64,000 nucleotides of DNA from Ailurus styani (GCA_002007465.1 LNAC01000279.1:2210169-2274168), one strand, 5' to 3'; positions 49,381 to 61,640 are shown, numbered from the stretch's first letter. Numbers and translations are program-made. The notes: a model not told the origin generated them from the sequence alone.

Positions 49381-51638
49381 AAAAATGTCCATACTACCCA
49401 AAGCTATCTACACATTTGGTGCAATCCCTATCAAATACCAATAGTATTTTTCACAGAACTAGAATAAACAAGCCTAAAATTTGTACAGAACCACAAAAGA
49501 CCCCCAAATTGCCAAGTAATGCTGAAAAAGAAAAGTAAAGCTAGAGGCATCACAATTCTAGACTTTGAGCTCTATTACAAAGCTGGAGTCATCAAGACAG
49601 TAGGGTTCTGGCACAAAACAGACACATAGCTCAGTGTAACAGAACAGAAAACCCAGAAATGAACCCACAACTCTATGGTCAATTAATCTTCAACCAAGCA
49701 GGAAAAAACATCCTATGGAAAAAAGACAGTCTCTTCAACAAATGGTGTTGGGAAAACTGGTCAGCTACATGCAAAAGAATGAAACTGGACCACTTTCCTA
49801 CACCATACACAAAAATAAATTCAAAATGGGTTAAAGACCTAAATGTGAGACCTGAAACCATAAAAACCCTAGAAGAGAGCACAGGCAGTAATTTCTGTGA
49901 CATCGGCCATAACAACATGTTTTTAGATATGTCTCCAGAGGCAAGGGAAACAAAAGCAAAAATAAACTATTGGGATTTCATTAAAAAAACAAAGCAAGCG
50001 AGCAAGCAAACAAAAACTTCTTCAGAACAAAAGAAACAATCAACAAAACCAAAAGGCAACCTATGGAATAGGAGAAGATATGTGCAAATGACATATCTGA
50101 AAAAGGGTTTTTATCTAAAATAGTTAAAGAACTTATAAAACTCAACACCCAAAACCAAACAATCCAATTAAAAAATGGGAAGACATGAATAGACATTTCT
50201 CTGAAGAAGACATCCAGAGGCCAAGAGACACGCTCATCATCAGGGAAATGCAAATCAAAACCACAGTGAGATCCCATCTCCCACCTGTCAGGACAGCTAA
50301 AGACAACAATACAAGAAACAACAGGTGTTGGCGAGGATGTGGAGAAAGGGCAGCCCTCCTGCACTGTTGGTGGGAATGCAAGCTGGCGCAGCCACTCTGG
50401 AGAACAGTATGGAGGTTCCTCAAAAAGTTAAAAATAGAAATACCCTAGGACCCAGCAAACGCACCACTGGGTATTTACCCTAAAAATACAAAAACACTAA
50501 TTCAAGAGGAGTGAAGATGGAGGAGGAGTAGGGGCCCTAATTTCGTCTGGTTCCTGGATTTAGCTAGATAGTTATCAAGTCATTCTGAACACCTGCAGAA
50601 TTAACCAGCGATCTGAGAAAAGAATTGCTGCAATTCTACAAATAGAAAAGTGACCACTTTCTGCAAGGTAGGAGGTGCAAGAGACGTGACTCCGAGGCGA
50701 CACAGCAGAAGATAAACCGCAGGGGGAGGGAGCCTCCGTGCTGGAGAGTGTTATAAGCAGTGAAACACAAAATCAGAACTTTTAGAAGTCTGCCTGAAAG
50801 GCACTCATGGGGCCAAGGGGGGTGGAATCCCAGGTGGGACAGTATGGTCTCAGGGTCCCCAGGGTCACAAGGAGAATGGGGGTGCCCAAGGGTGGCAGAG
50901 CTCCCAGGCATCGGAGCAGGAAGTCGACTGCAATCAGCGAGCCCAGGCGCCAGCTTTCTGCTCAGTGTTGCCATAAACCAAGAACCGCAGCAGGGTTGGG
51001 TAACTACCTTCCCAGCAAGGACCCAGCAAGCACCAGAACTGGGGCAAGACACACCCTCCCTGCCCCAGGAGGAGCAGCATGGGTGTGCACCACAGGAGTG
51101 TGCAAAGTTTGGAGACTCCAGACGGGGTCACGTGCCTGAGATAAAAACTTTCTGTCACAGGCTCAGTAAATGCAGGGAGTAAAGGATGACTGATTGCTTG
51201 TCTGTGGGGGCTCGGGAAGAGTGTGGGCAATGAACTTCAACTCCAGGGCAGGAGAATGGGGCTCCACCATTTTCATCCCCCATATGGTTCTGGAGCCACT
51301 TACACCGAGTCAGTCCCCCTGGAAGCGGGGTACAACTCTGCCAGCACAAAGCTACCTGAGAATCAGTGCAACAGGCGTCTGTCCCAGAAGATCAGCAGAA
51401 CTTCAGGCTGATACCAAGTTTACCGATCGTACAGAACTGCAAGACTCCAGCTCGTGAGGAAAACAGTATAAACATTCGTGGTTTTTTCTTATGATTCTTT
51501 AGTCTTTCGGTTTTATATTTTATTTCCTTTTTAGCTATTTTTTGACATTATCAATTCTCTTTTTAAGTCTTTTTGATTTTCATTTTTACATTTCATATAT
51601 ATTTTTCATTTCTGACTTCCTTTCATTGTATTCAATTT

Positions 51639-51664
51639 TGTGTGTGTGTGTGTGTGTGTGTGTT
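51639..51664. repeat. (TG)n in L1 5' UTR
   Basis: About 13 TG dinucleotides in a T-rich part of the L1 5' UTR. Confidence 0.95.
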
Positions 51665-51835
51665 TTTCTTTCTTTCCTATTTTGGGATCTAGTTTATTGC
51701 TCTGTTCAACTTCTTGTTTGATTTTTTTGGGGGGGTTTCTCTTTTCTTTGTTTAGTGTGTATTTTTCTGGTGTTGTAGTTGCTATTTCTGTATTTTCTCT
51801 TTCTTTCATCTATTTGTTCCTGGGCATAATGACAA

Positions 51836-52722
51836 GATGGAAGAACTCGCCCTAAAAGAGAGAACAAGAGGCAGTACTCACTGCCAAAGATTTGGTCAAT
51901 ATGGATATTAATAAAACGTCAGAGCTAGAATTTGGAATGACATTTATAAAGATACTAGCTAGGCTTGAAAAAAACATAGAAGACACTAAAGAATCCCTTA
52001 CTGGAGAAATAAAATAACTAAAATCTAATCAGGTCAAAATAAAAAAGGCTATTACTGAGATGCAATAAAAAAAATGGAGGCTCCGCAAGGATAAATGAGG
52101 CACAAGAAAGTCAGTGATCTAGAAGGCAAAATGATGGAGAATAAAGAAGCTGAGAAAAAGAGATATAAACAACTACTGGATCACAAGGGAAGGACTTGAA
52201 AGATCAGTGATTCCACAAAGTGAAAAAATATTAGAATAATTGGGGTCCCAGAGGAAAAGGAAGAGAGAGCAGGACAGAAGGGTTATTTGAACAAATTATA
52301 GCTGAGAACTTCCCTAATCTGGGGAAGGAAACAGGGATTCAAGTCCAGGAGGCACAGTGAACTCCCCCTCAAAAATCAATAAAAACAGATCAACACCTCC
52401 ACATATAATAGTGAAGCTTGCAAATTTCGGAGATAAAGAGAAAATCCTGAAAGCAGCTTGGGATAAGAGGCTCTTGACCTACATGGCTAGAAATATAAGG
52501 TTGGCAGCAGACCAGTCCACAGAGACCTGGCAGGCTAGAAAGTACTGGCATGATATATTCAGGATGCCAAATGAGAAAAATATGCAGCCAAGAATACTTT
52601 ATCCAGCTAGGGTGACATTCAGAATAGAAGGAGAGATAGAGAGCTTCCAAGACAAACAGAAACCAAAAGAATCTGTGATCACTAAACCAGATCTGCAAGA
52701 AATATTAAAGGGGATTCTTTGA
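51836..52722 (+). pseudogene. L1 ORF1 relic
   Basis: L1 ORF1 encodes the RNA-binding trimeric chaperone. The N-terminal coiled-coil part here is broken by several stops. The C-terminal domain remains open from 52357 to the TGA at 52720-52722, with recognisable IIVKLANFGDKEKILKAA and RILYPARVTFRIEGEIE. Confidence 0.85.
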
Positions 52723-54012
52723 GCAAAGAGAGAGCCCAAAAGTAACAAAGACCAGAAAAGAACAGAGACAATATACAGAAACAGTGACTTTGCAGGTAAT
52801 AGAGTGGCATTAAGTTCATATCTTTCAATAATTACTCTGAATGTAAATGTGCTAAATGCTCCAATCAAAGGACACAGGGTATCAGTTTGGATAAAAAAAA
52901 AACCCAGACCCATCGATATGCTGTCTGCAAAGATGTCTCCAGACTGAAAGTGAGGGGGTGGAAAACCATTTACTATGCTAATGGGCATCAAAAGAAAGCT
53001 GGGGTAGCAATCCTTATATCAGACAAACTAGATTTTAAATCAAGACTGTAATAAGAGATGAGGAAGGACACTACATCATAATAAAAGTGTCTATCCAATG
53101 AGAACATCTAATAATTATAAATATTTATGCCAACACAGGAGCAGCCAATTATATAAAACAATTAATAAGAAAATTAAAGAAACACATTGATAATAACACA
53201 ATAATAAGTGGACTTCAGCACCCCCCCTCATGGCAATGGACAGATCATCTAAGCAGAAGATCAACAAGGAAACAAGGGTTTTGAGTGACACACTGGACCA
53301 GATGGACTTCACAGACATATTTAGAGCATTCCATCCTAAAGCAACAGAATACACATTCTTCCTGAGTGCATGTGGGACATTCTCCAGAATAGATCATGTG
53401 CTGGGTCGCAAAACAGGTCTCGACTGGTACCAAAAAATTGGGATTATTCCTTGCATATTTTCAGACCACAACGCTTTAAAACTTGAACTCAATCACAAGA
53501 GGTAATTTGGAACAAACACAAATACAGTGAGGTTAAAGAGCATTCTACTAAAGAATGAATAGGTCAACCAGGAAATTAAAGAAGAATTTTTAAAAAATTC
53601 ATGGAAACAAGAGAAAATGAAAACGCAACTGTTCAAAATCTTTGGGATGCAGCAAAAGCCATCCTAAGAGGGAAATACCCAGCAATACAAGCCTTTCTCA
53701 AGAAACAAGTCTTAAGTACACAACCTAACCATACACCTAAAGGAGCTGGAGAAAGAACAGCAAATAAAGCCTAAATCCAGCAGAAGAGAATTAATAAAGA
53801 TTAAAGCAGAAATCAATGAAATAGAAACCAAAAGAACAGGAGAACAGATCAACTAGGAGCTGGTTCTTTGAAAGAGTTAATAAAATTAATAAACCCCTGG
53901 CCAGACTTATCAAAAAGAAAAGAGAAAGGACCCAAATCAATAAAATCATGAATGAAAGGAGAGATCACAACCAACACTGAGGAAATACAAACAATTATAA
54001 GAACATACTATA

Positions 54013-54217
54013 GGGGCGCCTGGGTGGCTCAGTGGGTTAAAGCCTCTGCCTTCGGCTCAGGTCATGATCTCAGGATCCTGGGATCAAGTCCCGCATCGGG
54101 CTCTCTGCTCAGCAGGGAGCCTGCTTCCTCCTCTCTCTCTGCCTGCCTCTCTGCCTACTTGTGATCTCTCTCTCTCCCTCTCTCTGTCAAATAAATAAAT
54201 AAAATCTTAAAAAAAAA
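54013..54217 (+). mobile_element. CAN-SINE in L1 ORF2 with 14-bp TSD
   Basis: Young full-length copy; aagaacatactata at 53999-54012 and 54218-54231 is the perfect target-site duplication of L1 sequence. Confidence 0.96.
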
Positions 54218-55389
54218 AAGAACATACTATAAACAACTATATACCAACAAATTAAGCAATCTGGAAGAAATGGATGTATTCCTAGAAACATATAAACTAC
54301 CAAAACAGGCATTCAGATTAGGAGAGGAAGAAATAGAAAACCTGAACAGACCCATAAGCAGCAAGAAACTGAAGCAGTCATCAAAAATCTCCCAATAAAC
54401 ATGAGTCCAGGGCTGGATGGCTTCCCAGGAGAATTCTACAAAACATTTAAAGAAGAATTAATACCTATTCTTCTGAAGCTGTTTCAAAAAACAGAAATGG
54501 AAAGAAAACTTCCAAACTCATACTATGAAGCCATCATTACCTTGATCCCAAAACCAGACAAAGACCCCACCAAAAAGAATTACAGACCAATATCCCTGAT
54601 GAACATGGATCCAAAAATTCTCACCAAAATACTAGCCAATAGGATCCAACAGCACATTAAAAGGATTATTCACCAAGACCAAGTGGGATTTATTCCTGGG
54701 CTGCAAGGCTGGTTCAACATCCAAATGAGCAAAGAAGTCAAGCTCTCACTCTTTGCAGGTGACATGACGCTCTATATGGAAAACCCAAAGGACTCCACCA
54801 CAAAACTGATAGAACTCAGAGGAATTCAAAATGTCTATTGCTATGCTAGAGCAATCTATACATTCAGTGCAATCCCTATACAACTAACATCAGCATTTTT
54901 TTCACTGAGCTGGAACCAAATAATCCTAAAATTTATATGGAACCAAAAAGACCCCGAATAGCCAAAGGAATGCTGAAAAAGAAAAGCAAAGCTAATGGCA
55001 TCACAATTCTGGACTTCAAGCTCTATTACAAAGCTGTGATCATCAAGACTGTATGGTACTGGCACAAAAACAGACATGGTCCACAAGATCTATATTTCAC
55101 ATAGATCAGTGGAACAGAATAGAAAACCCAGAAATGGACCCTCAACTCTACGGGCAACTAATTTTTGATGAAGCAGGAAAGAATATCCAATGACAAAAAG
55201 ACAGTCTCTTCAACAAATGTTGGGAAAATTGGACAGCCACATGCAGAAGAATGAAACTGGACCATTTCCTTATACCATACACAAAAATAAACTCAAAATG
55301 GATAAAAGACCTAAATGTGAGATAGAACACCTTCAAAATCCTAAAGAACACAGGCAGCAACCTTTTTGACCTTGACCACAGCAACAACT

Positions 55390-55578
55390 ACTTCTTCTCC
55401 TTCACCTTCTCCTTCTTTTTAATTTGAATTCAATTAATCAGCATATAACATATCATTTGTTTCCGGGGTACAGGTCTGTGAATCATCAGTCTTATATAAT
55501 ACCCAGTGCTCATTACAACACATACCTTCCCCAGTGTCCATCACCCCATTACCCCATCCTTCCATGTCGCTCCCCCCC
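55390..55578 (-). mobile_element. Inverted L1 3'-end fragment inside the full-length L1
   Basis: Opens with (CTT)-rich sequence, the complement of an A/G-rich tail. It then reads the complement of a carnivore L1 3' UTR ('tgaatcatcagtcttatat', 'cagtgctcattacaacac'). Flanking copies of cagcaac/acttctt suggest a short target-site duplication with a small extra stretch on the left. Confidence 0.7.
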
Positions 55579-55782
55579 AGCAACTTCTTGCTAGACACGC
55601 CTTCAGAGGCAAGGGAAACAAAAGCCAAAATGAACTACTGGGACTTCATCAAGATAAAAAGCTTTTGCGCAGCAAAGTAAACAGTCAACAAAACCAAAAG
55701 CCAACCTACAGAAGGGGAGAAGATATTTGCAAATGTCTTATTAGATAAAAGGCTAGTATCCAAAATCTATAAAGAACTTATC

Positions 55783-55986
55783 GGGCGGCTGGGTGGCTCA
55801 GTGGGTTAAAGCCTCTGCCTTCAGCTCCGTCATGATCTCAGGGTCCTGGGATCGAGCCCCACATCGGGCTCTCTGCTCAGCAGGGAGCTTGCTTCCTCCT
55901 CTCTCTGCCTGCCTCTCTGCCTACTTGTGATCTCTCTCCCTCTGTCAAATAAATAAATAAATAAATAAAATCTTTAAAAAAAAAAA
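55783..55986 (+). mobile_element. CAN-SINE in L1 ORF2 with 12-bp TSD
   Basis: Copy starting 'gggcggctgggtggctcag'. aaagaacttatc at 55771-55782 and 55987-55998 is the perfect target-site duplication. Confidence 0.95.
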
Positions 55987-57052
55987 AAAGAACTTATCAC
56001 ACTCAATGCCCAAAAAACAATTAATCCAGTAAAGACCTGGGGAGAAGACATGAACAGACATTTCTCCAAAGAAGACATCCAGATGGCCAACAGACACATA
56101 AGAAAGTGCTCAACATCACTCGGCATCAGGGAAATACAAATCAAAACCACAGTGAGATACCACCTCACACCGGTCAGAATGGCTAAAATCAACAAGTCAG
56201 GAAACGACAGATGTTGGCGAGGATGCGGAGAAAGGGGAACCTCCTACACTGTTGGTGGGAATGCAAGCTGGGGCAGCCACTCTGGAAAACAGTAGGGAGG
56301 TTCCTCAAAAAGTTGAAAATAGGGCTACCCTATGACCCAGCAATTGCACTGCAGGGTATTTACCCTAAAGATACAAAGGTAGTGATCCTCAGGGGCACGT
56401 GCACCCCAATGTTCATAGCAGCAATGTCCACAATAGCCAAACTATGGAAAGAGTCCAGATGTCCAACGACAGATGAATGGATAAAGAAGATGTGGTATAT
56501 ATACAATGGAATATTCCTCAGCCATCAAAAAAATGAGATCTTGCCATTTGCAACAACGTGGATGGAACTAGAAGGTATTATGCAAAGTGAAATAAATCAG
56601 TCAGAGAAAGACAACTATCATGATCTCACTCATATGTGGAATTTAAGAAACAAAACAGAGGCGCATAGAGGAAGGAGGGGAAATAAAACAAGAAGAAATC
56701 AGAGAGGGAGACAAACCATAAGAAACTCTTAATCACAGGAAACAAACTGAGGGCGGCTTGAAAGGGGAGGATGGGGGGACGGGGGGAGGGGCAGTAAGGA
56801 GCCACGTGACGTGATGAGCACTTGGTGTTGTATGCAACTGATGAATCACTGGCCACTGCCTCTGAAACTAATAATACGCTACGTGTTAATTAATTGTAGT
56901 TAAACTTTAAAAAAAGAAAAACAAAATAATTTTTAAAACCCACTAATTCAAAGGGACACATGCACCCCCATGTTACAGCGCATTATCTACAATAGCCAAG
57001 ACATGGAAGCAGCCCAAGTGTCCCCTGACTGATGAACAGGTGAAGATGTCTG

Positions 57053-57100
57053 GGGTGTGTGTGTGTGTGTGTGTGTGCGCGCACGTGCATGTGTGCGTGT
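57053..57100. repeat. (TG)n with CG core
   Basis: tgtgtg run followed by cgcgcacgtgcatgtgtgcg, an alternating purine-pyrimidine tract inside the older L1 3' UTR. Confidence 0.9.
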
Positions 57101-57345
57101 AAGTGAAATAAGTCAGTCAGAGAAAGACAAATACCCACATGATTTCATGATTTCACTCACATGTGCAATTCAAGAAACAATAAGCAAAGAGTAAAAGAGA
57201 GAAGCAAACCAAGCAACAGACTCTTACCTACAGAGAACAAACTGAATGTCACCGGAGGGCAGGTGGGTGAGGGGCAGGGGAGACGGGACTGGGCTTAGGG
57301 AGTGCGCCTGTCCGACGAGCGCCGGGTGATTGAAAATAAAAACGA

Positions 57346-58132
57346 GAATCGGCGAGCGCATGCTGATACACACGCACACGTGAATGAACAAGCGGGGGAA
57401 GGGAAAGCTCAAATTACTGGAGAGTTCCAACCAGTGCGTGCGGGCGGTGCAGTTCGACCACCCCCGGCAACGGGCACAGGGATCGCTCGCTGAGGAAGAA
57501 CCATCACCGAGGCCCACACTGGGCGTGACAAAGGGGAGACGCACAGGGTCTCCGGACACCTGCCACAAGATACCGTTAATTATAGGGGCAAATAATAGCT
57601 TCACGATGAAGAGAAAACATCCTGACCAAACGGTGAAGATTCACGTTGTCTGTAATGAGACAGAACATCACAGCCCCCGCCCCCCGGAAAAGACAGACAG
57701 CACCCCCGAGTAGTCCTGTAAGTAGATGTGATCCTGAACAGGGTCCTGGGCCCCAAAATGTTACTTCCTTCTTGCTTTAAAGATCGTTAGTGAGACAACG
57801 GGCAAAATTTACATACAGAGTGGATAAGAGTACCTTATCCATCACTTCCCTGGTTTTGAGAACTGAGCTGTGGTCAATGGAGACAGTGTCCTTGCTTTGA
57901 AATGCATACTGGAGTATTCAGCCTGACAGGGGCCTCGTGTCTGTAACTGACTCTCGAGTGTACGTGCGCACATACGTGTGTATGCATGTGCACACGTGCG
58001 CGCACACACGGTGAGACAGACAGGGGGCCACGGACTTGGTAAAATGTTAACACCGGGGAAGGCAGATGGGAAGTCTTTGTTCACTTTTTGCAACTTGTCT
58101 GTAACACTGAAATTCAAAGAAGTTGTTTAGAA
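57346..58132. other. Upstream of PKNOX1, unique sequence with Z-DNA-prone tract
   Basis: No gene or interspersed repeat recognised. A 50-bp alternating purine-pyrimidine tract lies at 57957-58009. Confidence 0.5.
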
Positions 58133-58340
58133 GGGGCACCTGGGTGGCTCAGTCGGTTAGGCGTCTGCCTTCAGCTCAGGTCGTGATCTCAGGGTCCTGG
58201 GATCGAGCCCCGCATCGATCGGGCTCCTTGCTTGTCAGGGAGCCTGCTTCCCCCTACCCCCCGCCTCTCTGTCTGCCTCTCTGCCTACTTGTGATCTCTC
58301 TCTCTCTGTTGAATAAATAAATAAAAATCTTAAAAAAAAA
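58133..58340 (+). mobile_element. CAN-SINE
   Basis: Full-length copy, head 'ggggcacctgggtggctcag', tail (AAATA)n and A-run. Confidence 0.94.
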
Positions 58341-58781
58341 CAATTAAAGTTTAACATTTGTGAGTTCATAAAAAAGAAGAGGGTCTGTTCTGGGTGCAAA
58401 GAGAGTGAAGAAGGAACATATTACAAAATGAGCATATTACAAAAGCTGCCGGAGGCAGGGCGGGGGTCCCGGGGGAGACGCACGGAGCGGATGGGGGGCG
58501 GGAGAGACCGAGGGTGTCACCCACACGGCAGCGCTACTCCCTTGTACAAAACACCTCTGTTTTGAGGAGCAAGGGCTGCGATGTTTCGGGGCGTGGCCAC
58601 GACACCCAGCACTGACTCCAAATGGTCCACGGGCACACACAGCTGAACGACGGGCGCCCAGAGTCAACGACTGCTGAATCTAGGTGGGAGGGGGTCTCCG
58701 TTCTACTCTTCCAAACTTTTTGTCTTAAAATGTTCATAATAAATATTGCAGAAAAGTCAGAATTTTGTTCAAAAGCATATG

Positions 58782-58968
58782 GATTTTTTTTTAAAGATTT
58801 TTATTTATTGATCTGAAAGCGAGAGCACACAGGCGGGGGCACAGCAGGCAGAGGGAGAAGCAGCCTCCGTGTTGAGCAGGGAGCCCGACGTGGAATCGAT
58901 CCCAGGACCCGGGATCATGACCTGAGCCGAAGGCAGACGCTTCTCCGACTGAGCCCCCCAGGTGCCCC
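58782..58968 (-). mobile_element. CAN-SINE, inverted relative to the 58133 copy
   Basis: Poly(T) to 'gccccccaggtgcccc'. The flanks caaaagcatatggattt and caaaacatacgaattt look like a diverged target-site duplication. Confidence 0.93.
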
Positions 58969-60673
58969 TCCAAAACATACGAATTTGCAGTCGTCCTATC
59001 AAAACTGGTTAAAACCACAATGTCTGATACAATTAGTACAACCATCCTAAATGGAAAATACAACATTTGTGCCAAACGCTTTGAAAACATGTGCTCCCTC
59101 TACAGTAGAATGCCGTGCAAGAAATTTTTTTAAAAAGGGCCGGGGGTTGGGGGTAACCCTGTGTGATGAACACATACCGTTGAGTAAAAACAGGGGCAGA
59201 GTACGAAGGTGACCAAGAACTGGAGGGAAGTGCCAGCAGGTGGCGCCGTTGGCTCAAGACGCTGAAGGGCTCGCAGAACGCCACGGGCAGCACCAGCCCA
59301 CGCCCGGGCCATCTGCAAATTGCAAATATGTTGCTCCGAACTTGCAGATCCCCTCTCCGAACCCCACTCCCCAACACAACGCTCCCCCGCCTCTAGGTAG
59401 GAACGCTGACTGCCACCTGCAAGCGGGCAGGCAAACAGCTCCCAGCAGCCTTCACGGGGCTCAGCCTGCACTTCTTGGGCTCAGGAGGAGGCGTGTGTGT
59501 GTCTGTGTCTGTGTGTGTGTGTCTGTGTGTGTGTGTCTGTGTGTGTGTCTGTGTGTGTGTGTGTGTGTCCGTCCCCCTCCGCCGCCCCCCCCGCCCCGGC
59601 TCAGGGGCAAGCCCTCCAGGCTGCCAGCCAAGCCAGGCCCGAGCCTCGGGCTGAGTGCCTAACGGAAATCTAGCATTAACTGGGAAATAAACTAAAAGCA
59701 GCCACCCCAAGGATGAACAGTCAGCAAGCTCATCTTTTATCAAAAATTATTTGTTAGGCATTATGTAAAAACCAAGGCTAACTTGAGATTTAAAAACACT
59801 CACATCAACCCCTAGTTCTTCCCTCCATTACACAGAAAAATAAGTTCCTATTATATTCAAATTCCAACAACAGTGCCTTACCTTCTTACCATCACACAGA
59901 GCTCTAAAATCCAGCTCCAACAACTATCAACCCAGTACTTCCAATACCGTGGTGGGGACGGGCTGGATGTAGCTTCTGCCTGTTTTATTTCTCCAAGTTT
60001 CACCCAATAAAAAAAAGGATGCATCGTGTACGGACGTTGCCCCTTTGCTACCCTCTCAAGAGTTCTAGCCAGGCTAATACAGCGGAAGAAAACACAACTT
60101 TCTGATCTCCATGTACAGAAATATTAAAATACACCAGTAATTACAGAAACATAAATTTTTAAATAATCATCGTGTGTCATCTAGCAATTACTAAGAGTCC
60201 CACGCTTTGCTGGCAGAGGTGAGGTGAACCTGGAACCTGAGGGGCCCTGAGACTCAGGGACCATGTCACTTTGACCACACATACAAATTGCCCTAGAAAA
60301 TGGTACACTCTTTTCAAAATCAGCCTAAGAATATAGTGTGAGTGTTGTGCCCCTAAAGGCAGATCAGAGCATGAAGTGTGGCCCGAATCCAACAGGCGGG
60401 CGTTTTAATGTTTCCATGCATTCCTGTCCAGGCGGACGGGACAAAGTTTAGTTTTTTAGAGAAGAACAGATATAAACAGACTGGTTGAATCCACCGAGTG
60501 GCAACGAAATCTTTCATGCTCAGAGCAGGTGGATGAATCAGGGAAGGCTTCCTGTGGGTGGAGGGCAGGCAGAGGCCCTAACAGAGCAGGGCCTGGCTTT
60601 CTTCATCCTACCCACAACCCTTCAGCCAACATGGGCCCCCCACAAGGGAACTCCTACTTCTTTGAGTGGATTC
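58969..60673. other. Upstream of PKNOX1, nothing recognised apart from a GT repeat
   Basis: Unique sequence with a (TG)n/(TCTG)n microsatellite at 59492-59569 followed by a C-rich run. No exon identified. Confidence 0.55.
59492..59569. repeat. (TG)n interrupted by TCTG
   Basis: Compound microsatellite of TG runs broken by regular tctg units, about 78 bp. Confidence 0.95.
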
Positions 60674-60927
60674 ATTTTTCTTTTTTTTTTTTTTTTAAAG
60701 ATTTTATTTATTTACAGAGAGAACACAAGTAGGCAGAGCCACAGGCAGGGATGTGGGAGAAGAAGGCTCCCTGCTCAGCAGGGAGCCCGATATGGGACTC
60801 GATCCCAGGACCCTGGGATCTTGAAACTCTTGATTTCAGCTCAGGTCATAACCTCAGAGTCATGAGATTGAGCTCATGACCCGAGCGGAAGGCAGCCGCT
60901 TCACTGACTGGGCCCCCCAGGCGCCCT
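60674..60927 (-). mobile_element. CAN-SINE with an inverted internal segment
   Basis: A - strand SINE from poly(T) to 'ccccccaggcgccct', but longer than the others. Bases 60821-60873 read as + strand SINE ('tttcagctcaggtcataacc'), embedded between two - strand parts. Confidence 0.9.
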
Positions 60928-61129
60928 GTCTGAGATGATTTAATTACTGCCTAGGGGTGGCATTAAGCCCTGTGAAAGATTTAGATTTTAATATTTTCAT
61001 GTTAAGCTTCAGAATGAACTAGGTATTTGACCTTTAAGTCAAGACAAATTAAGACATTTGTAGTGTTTAAGAAAATCTGGCAAATTAATCTTACATTTTA
61101 GCCTTGACTCTAATTTAAAAAGTATAATT

Positions 61130-61302
61130 GGGGTGCCTGGGTGGCTCAGCCGGTTCAGCATCTGACTCTTGGTTTCGGCTCAGGTCGTGATCTCGGGGTC
61201 CTGGGATGGAGCCCAAGGCAGGGAGGTCTGCCTCTCCCTCTCCCTCTCCTGCTCCCCTCACTCTCTCTCTCTCCCTCTCAGATACATAAATCTTAAAAAA
61301 AA
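61130..61302 (+). mobile_element. CAN-SINE, older subfamily
   Basis: Head 'gggtgcctgggtggctcag', with the older diagnostic 'catctgactcttggtttcgg' and a (CT)n-rich end before the A-tail. Confidence 0.92.
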
Positions 61303-61379
61303 TAATATGTACAATTAAGCTTCTGATTTTAGACATGATTTTATTTTAGTGAAAAGGTATAAGACAGAAATTTACAGAG

Positions 61380-61500
61380 ACTGTAAACACCCTCCATCCA
61401 CGCCAGTTTATCGACTGCTGGCCACTCCTCTAGGTACTGGGAATACAGCAGGGAGCAAAACCTAGTTCTTGACTCTGCAAAACACATTTCCTGGCAGACA
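61380..61500. repeat. Possible ancient L2-like repeat
   Basis: 'ctctaggtactgggaatac' followed by 'agcagggagcaaaacctagtt' resembles the conserved end of L2-type elements. It is diverged; tentative. Confidence 0.4.
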
Positions 61501-61640
61501 GGTTTGGAAAGAACTTGAGATTCGTTACGTATGTAATTTTAAATTATTAGATCTAATTGGAAAGGTTTTACTTGTTCGGTGAGATATTCTAGGTGTTTAA
61601 AATGACAATTAAATCTAGTACACTTAAGAATTAAAAACTA

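Larger units (their letters stand above)
52790..56700 (+). pseudogene. L1 ORF2 relic (endonuclease and reverse transcriptase)
   Basis: L1 ORF2 encodes the endonuclease and reverse transcriptase. The endonuclease part is open at 53230-53505 and includes RIDHVLGRKTGL and SDHNALKLELNH. The RT fingers/palm start is open at 54401-54720, with [13 protein letters not shown] and NYRPISLMN. The YADD-type catalytic region survives only as FAGD near 54755 with deletions on either side, so a catalytic Asp is lost. The reading frame is broken repeatedly. Confidence 0.85.
50506..56940 (+). mobile_element. Full-length carnivore L1 (5' UTR, ORF1, ORF2, 3' UTR), inactive
   Basis: The 11-bp target-site duplication cactaattcaa at 50495-50505 and 56941-56951 brackets the element. 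It begins gaggagtgaagatggaggag, a complete L1 5' end with a YY1-like AAGATGGA motif. It continues with a 1.3-kb 5' UTR, a decayed ORF1 (to 52722), a decayed ORF2 (about 52790-56700) and a 3' UTR with an interrupted A-rich tail. Two SINEs and one inverted L1 fragment later inserted in it. Frameshifts, internal stops and deletions within ORF2 show it cannot encode functional machinery. Confidence 0.92.
49383..57345 (+). mobile_element. Older L1 (ORF2 3' end and 3' UTR), split by a full-length L1
   Basis: The left part (49383-50505) has the end of ORF2: 'gtgcaatccctatcaaatac', 'aacaaatggtgttgggaaaa', then 'gtggagaaagggcagccctc' as 'tgttggtgggaatgcaagct'. Reading resumes at 56941 with 'agggacacatgcaccccca' and runs through the 3' UTR ('cgccgggtgattgaaaat') to about 57345. 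The interruption is a later L1. Stops and frameshifts make it non-functional. Confidence 0.9.

Noticed and set aside
54401..54961. A 186-codon reverse-transcriptase-like gene
   Set aside because: It is a decayed, internally deleted piece of L1 ORF2 inside a retroelement, not a host gene.
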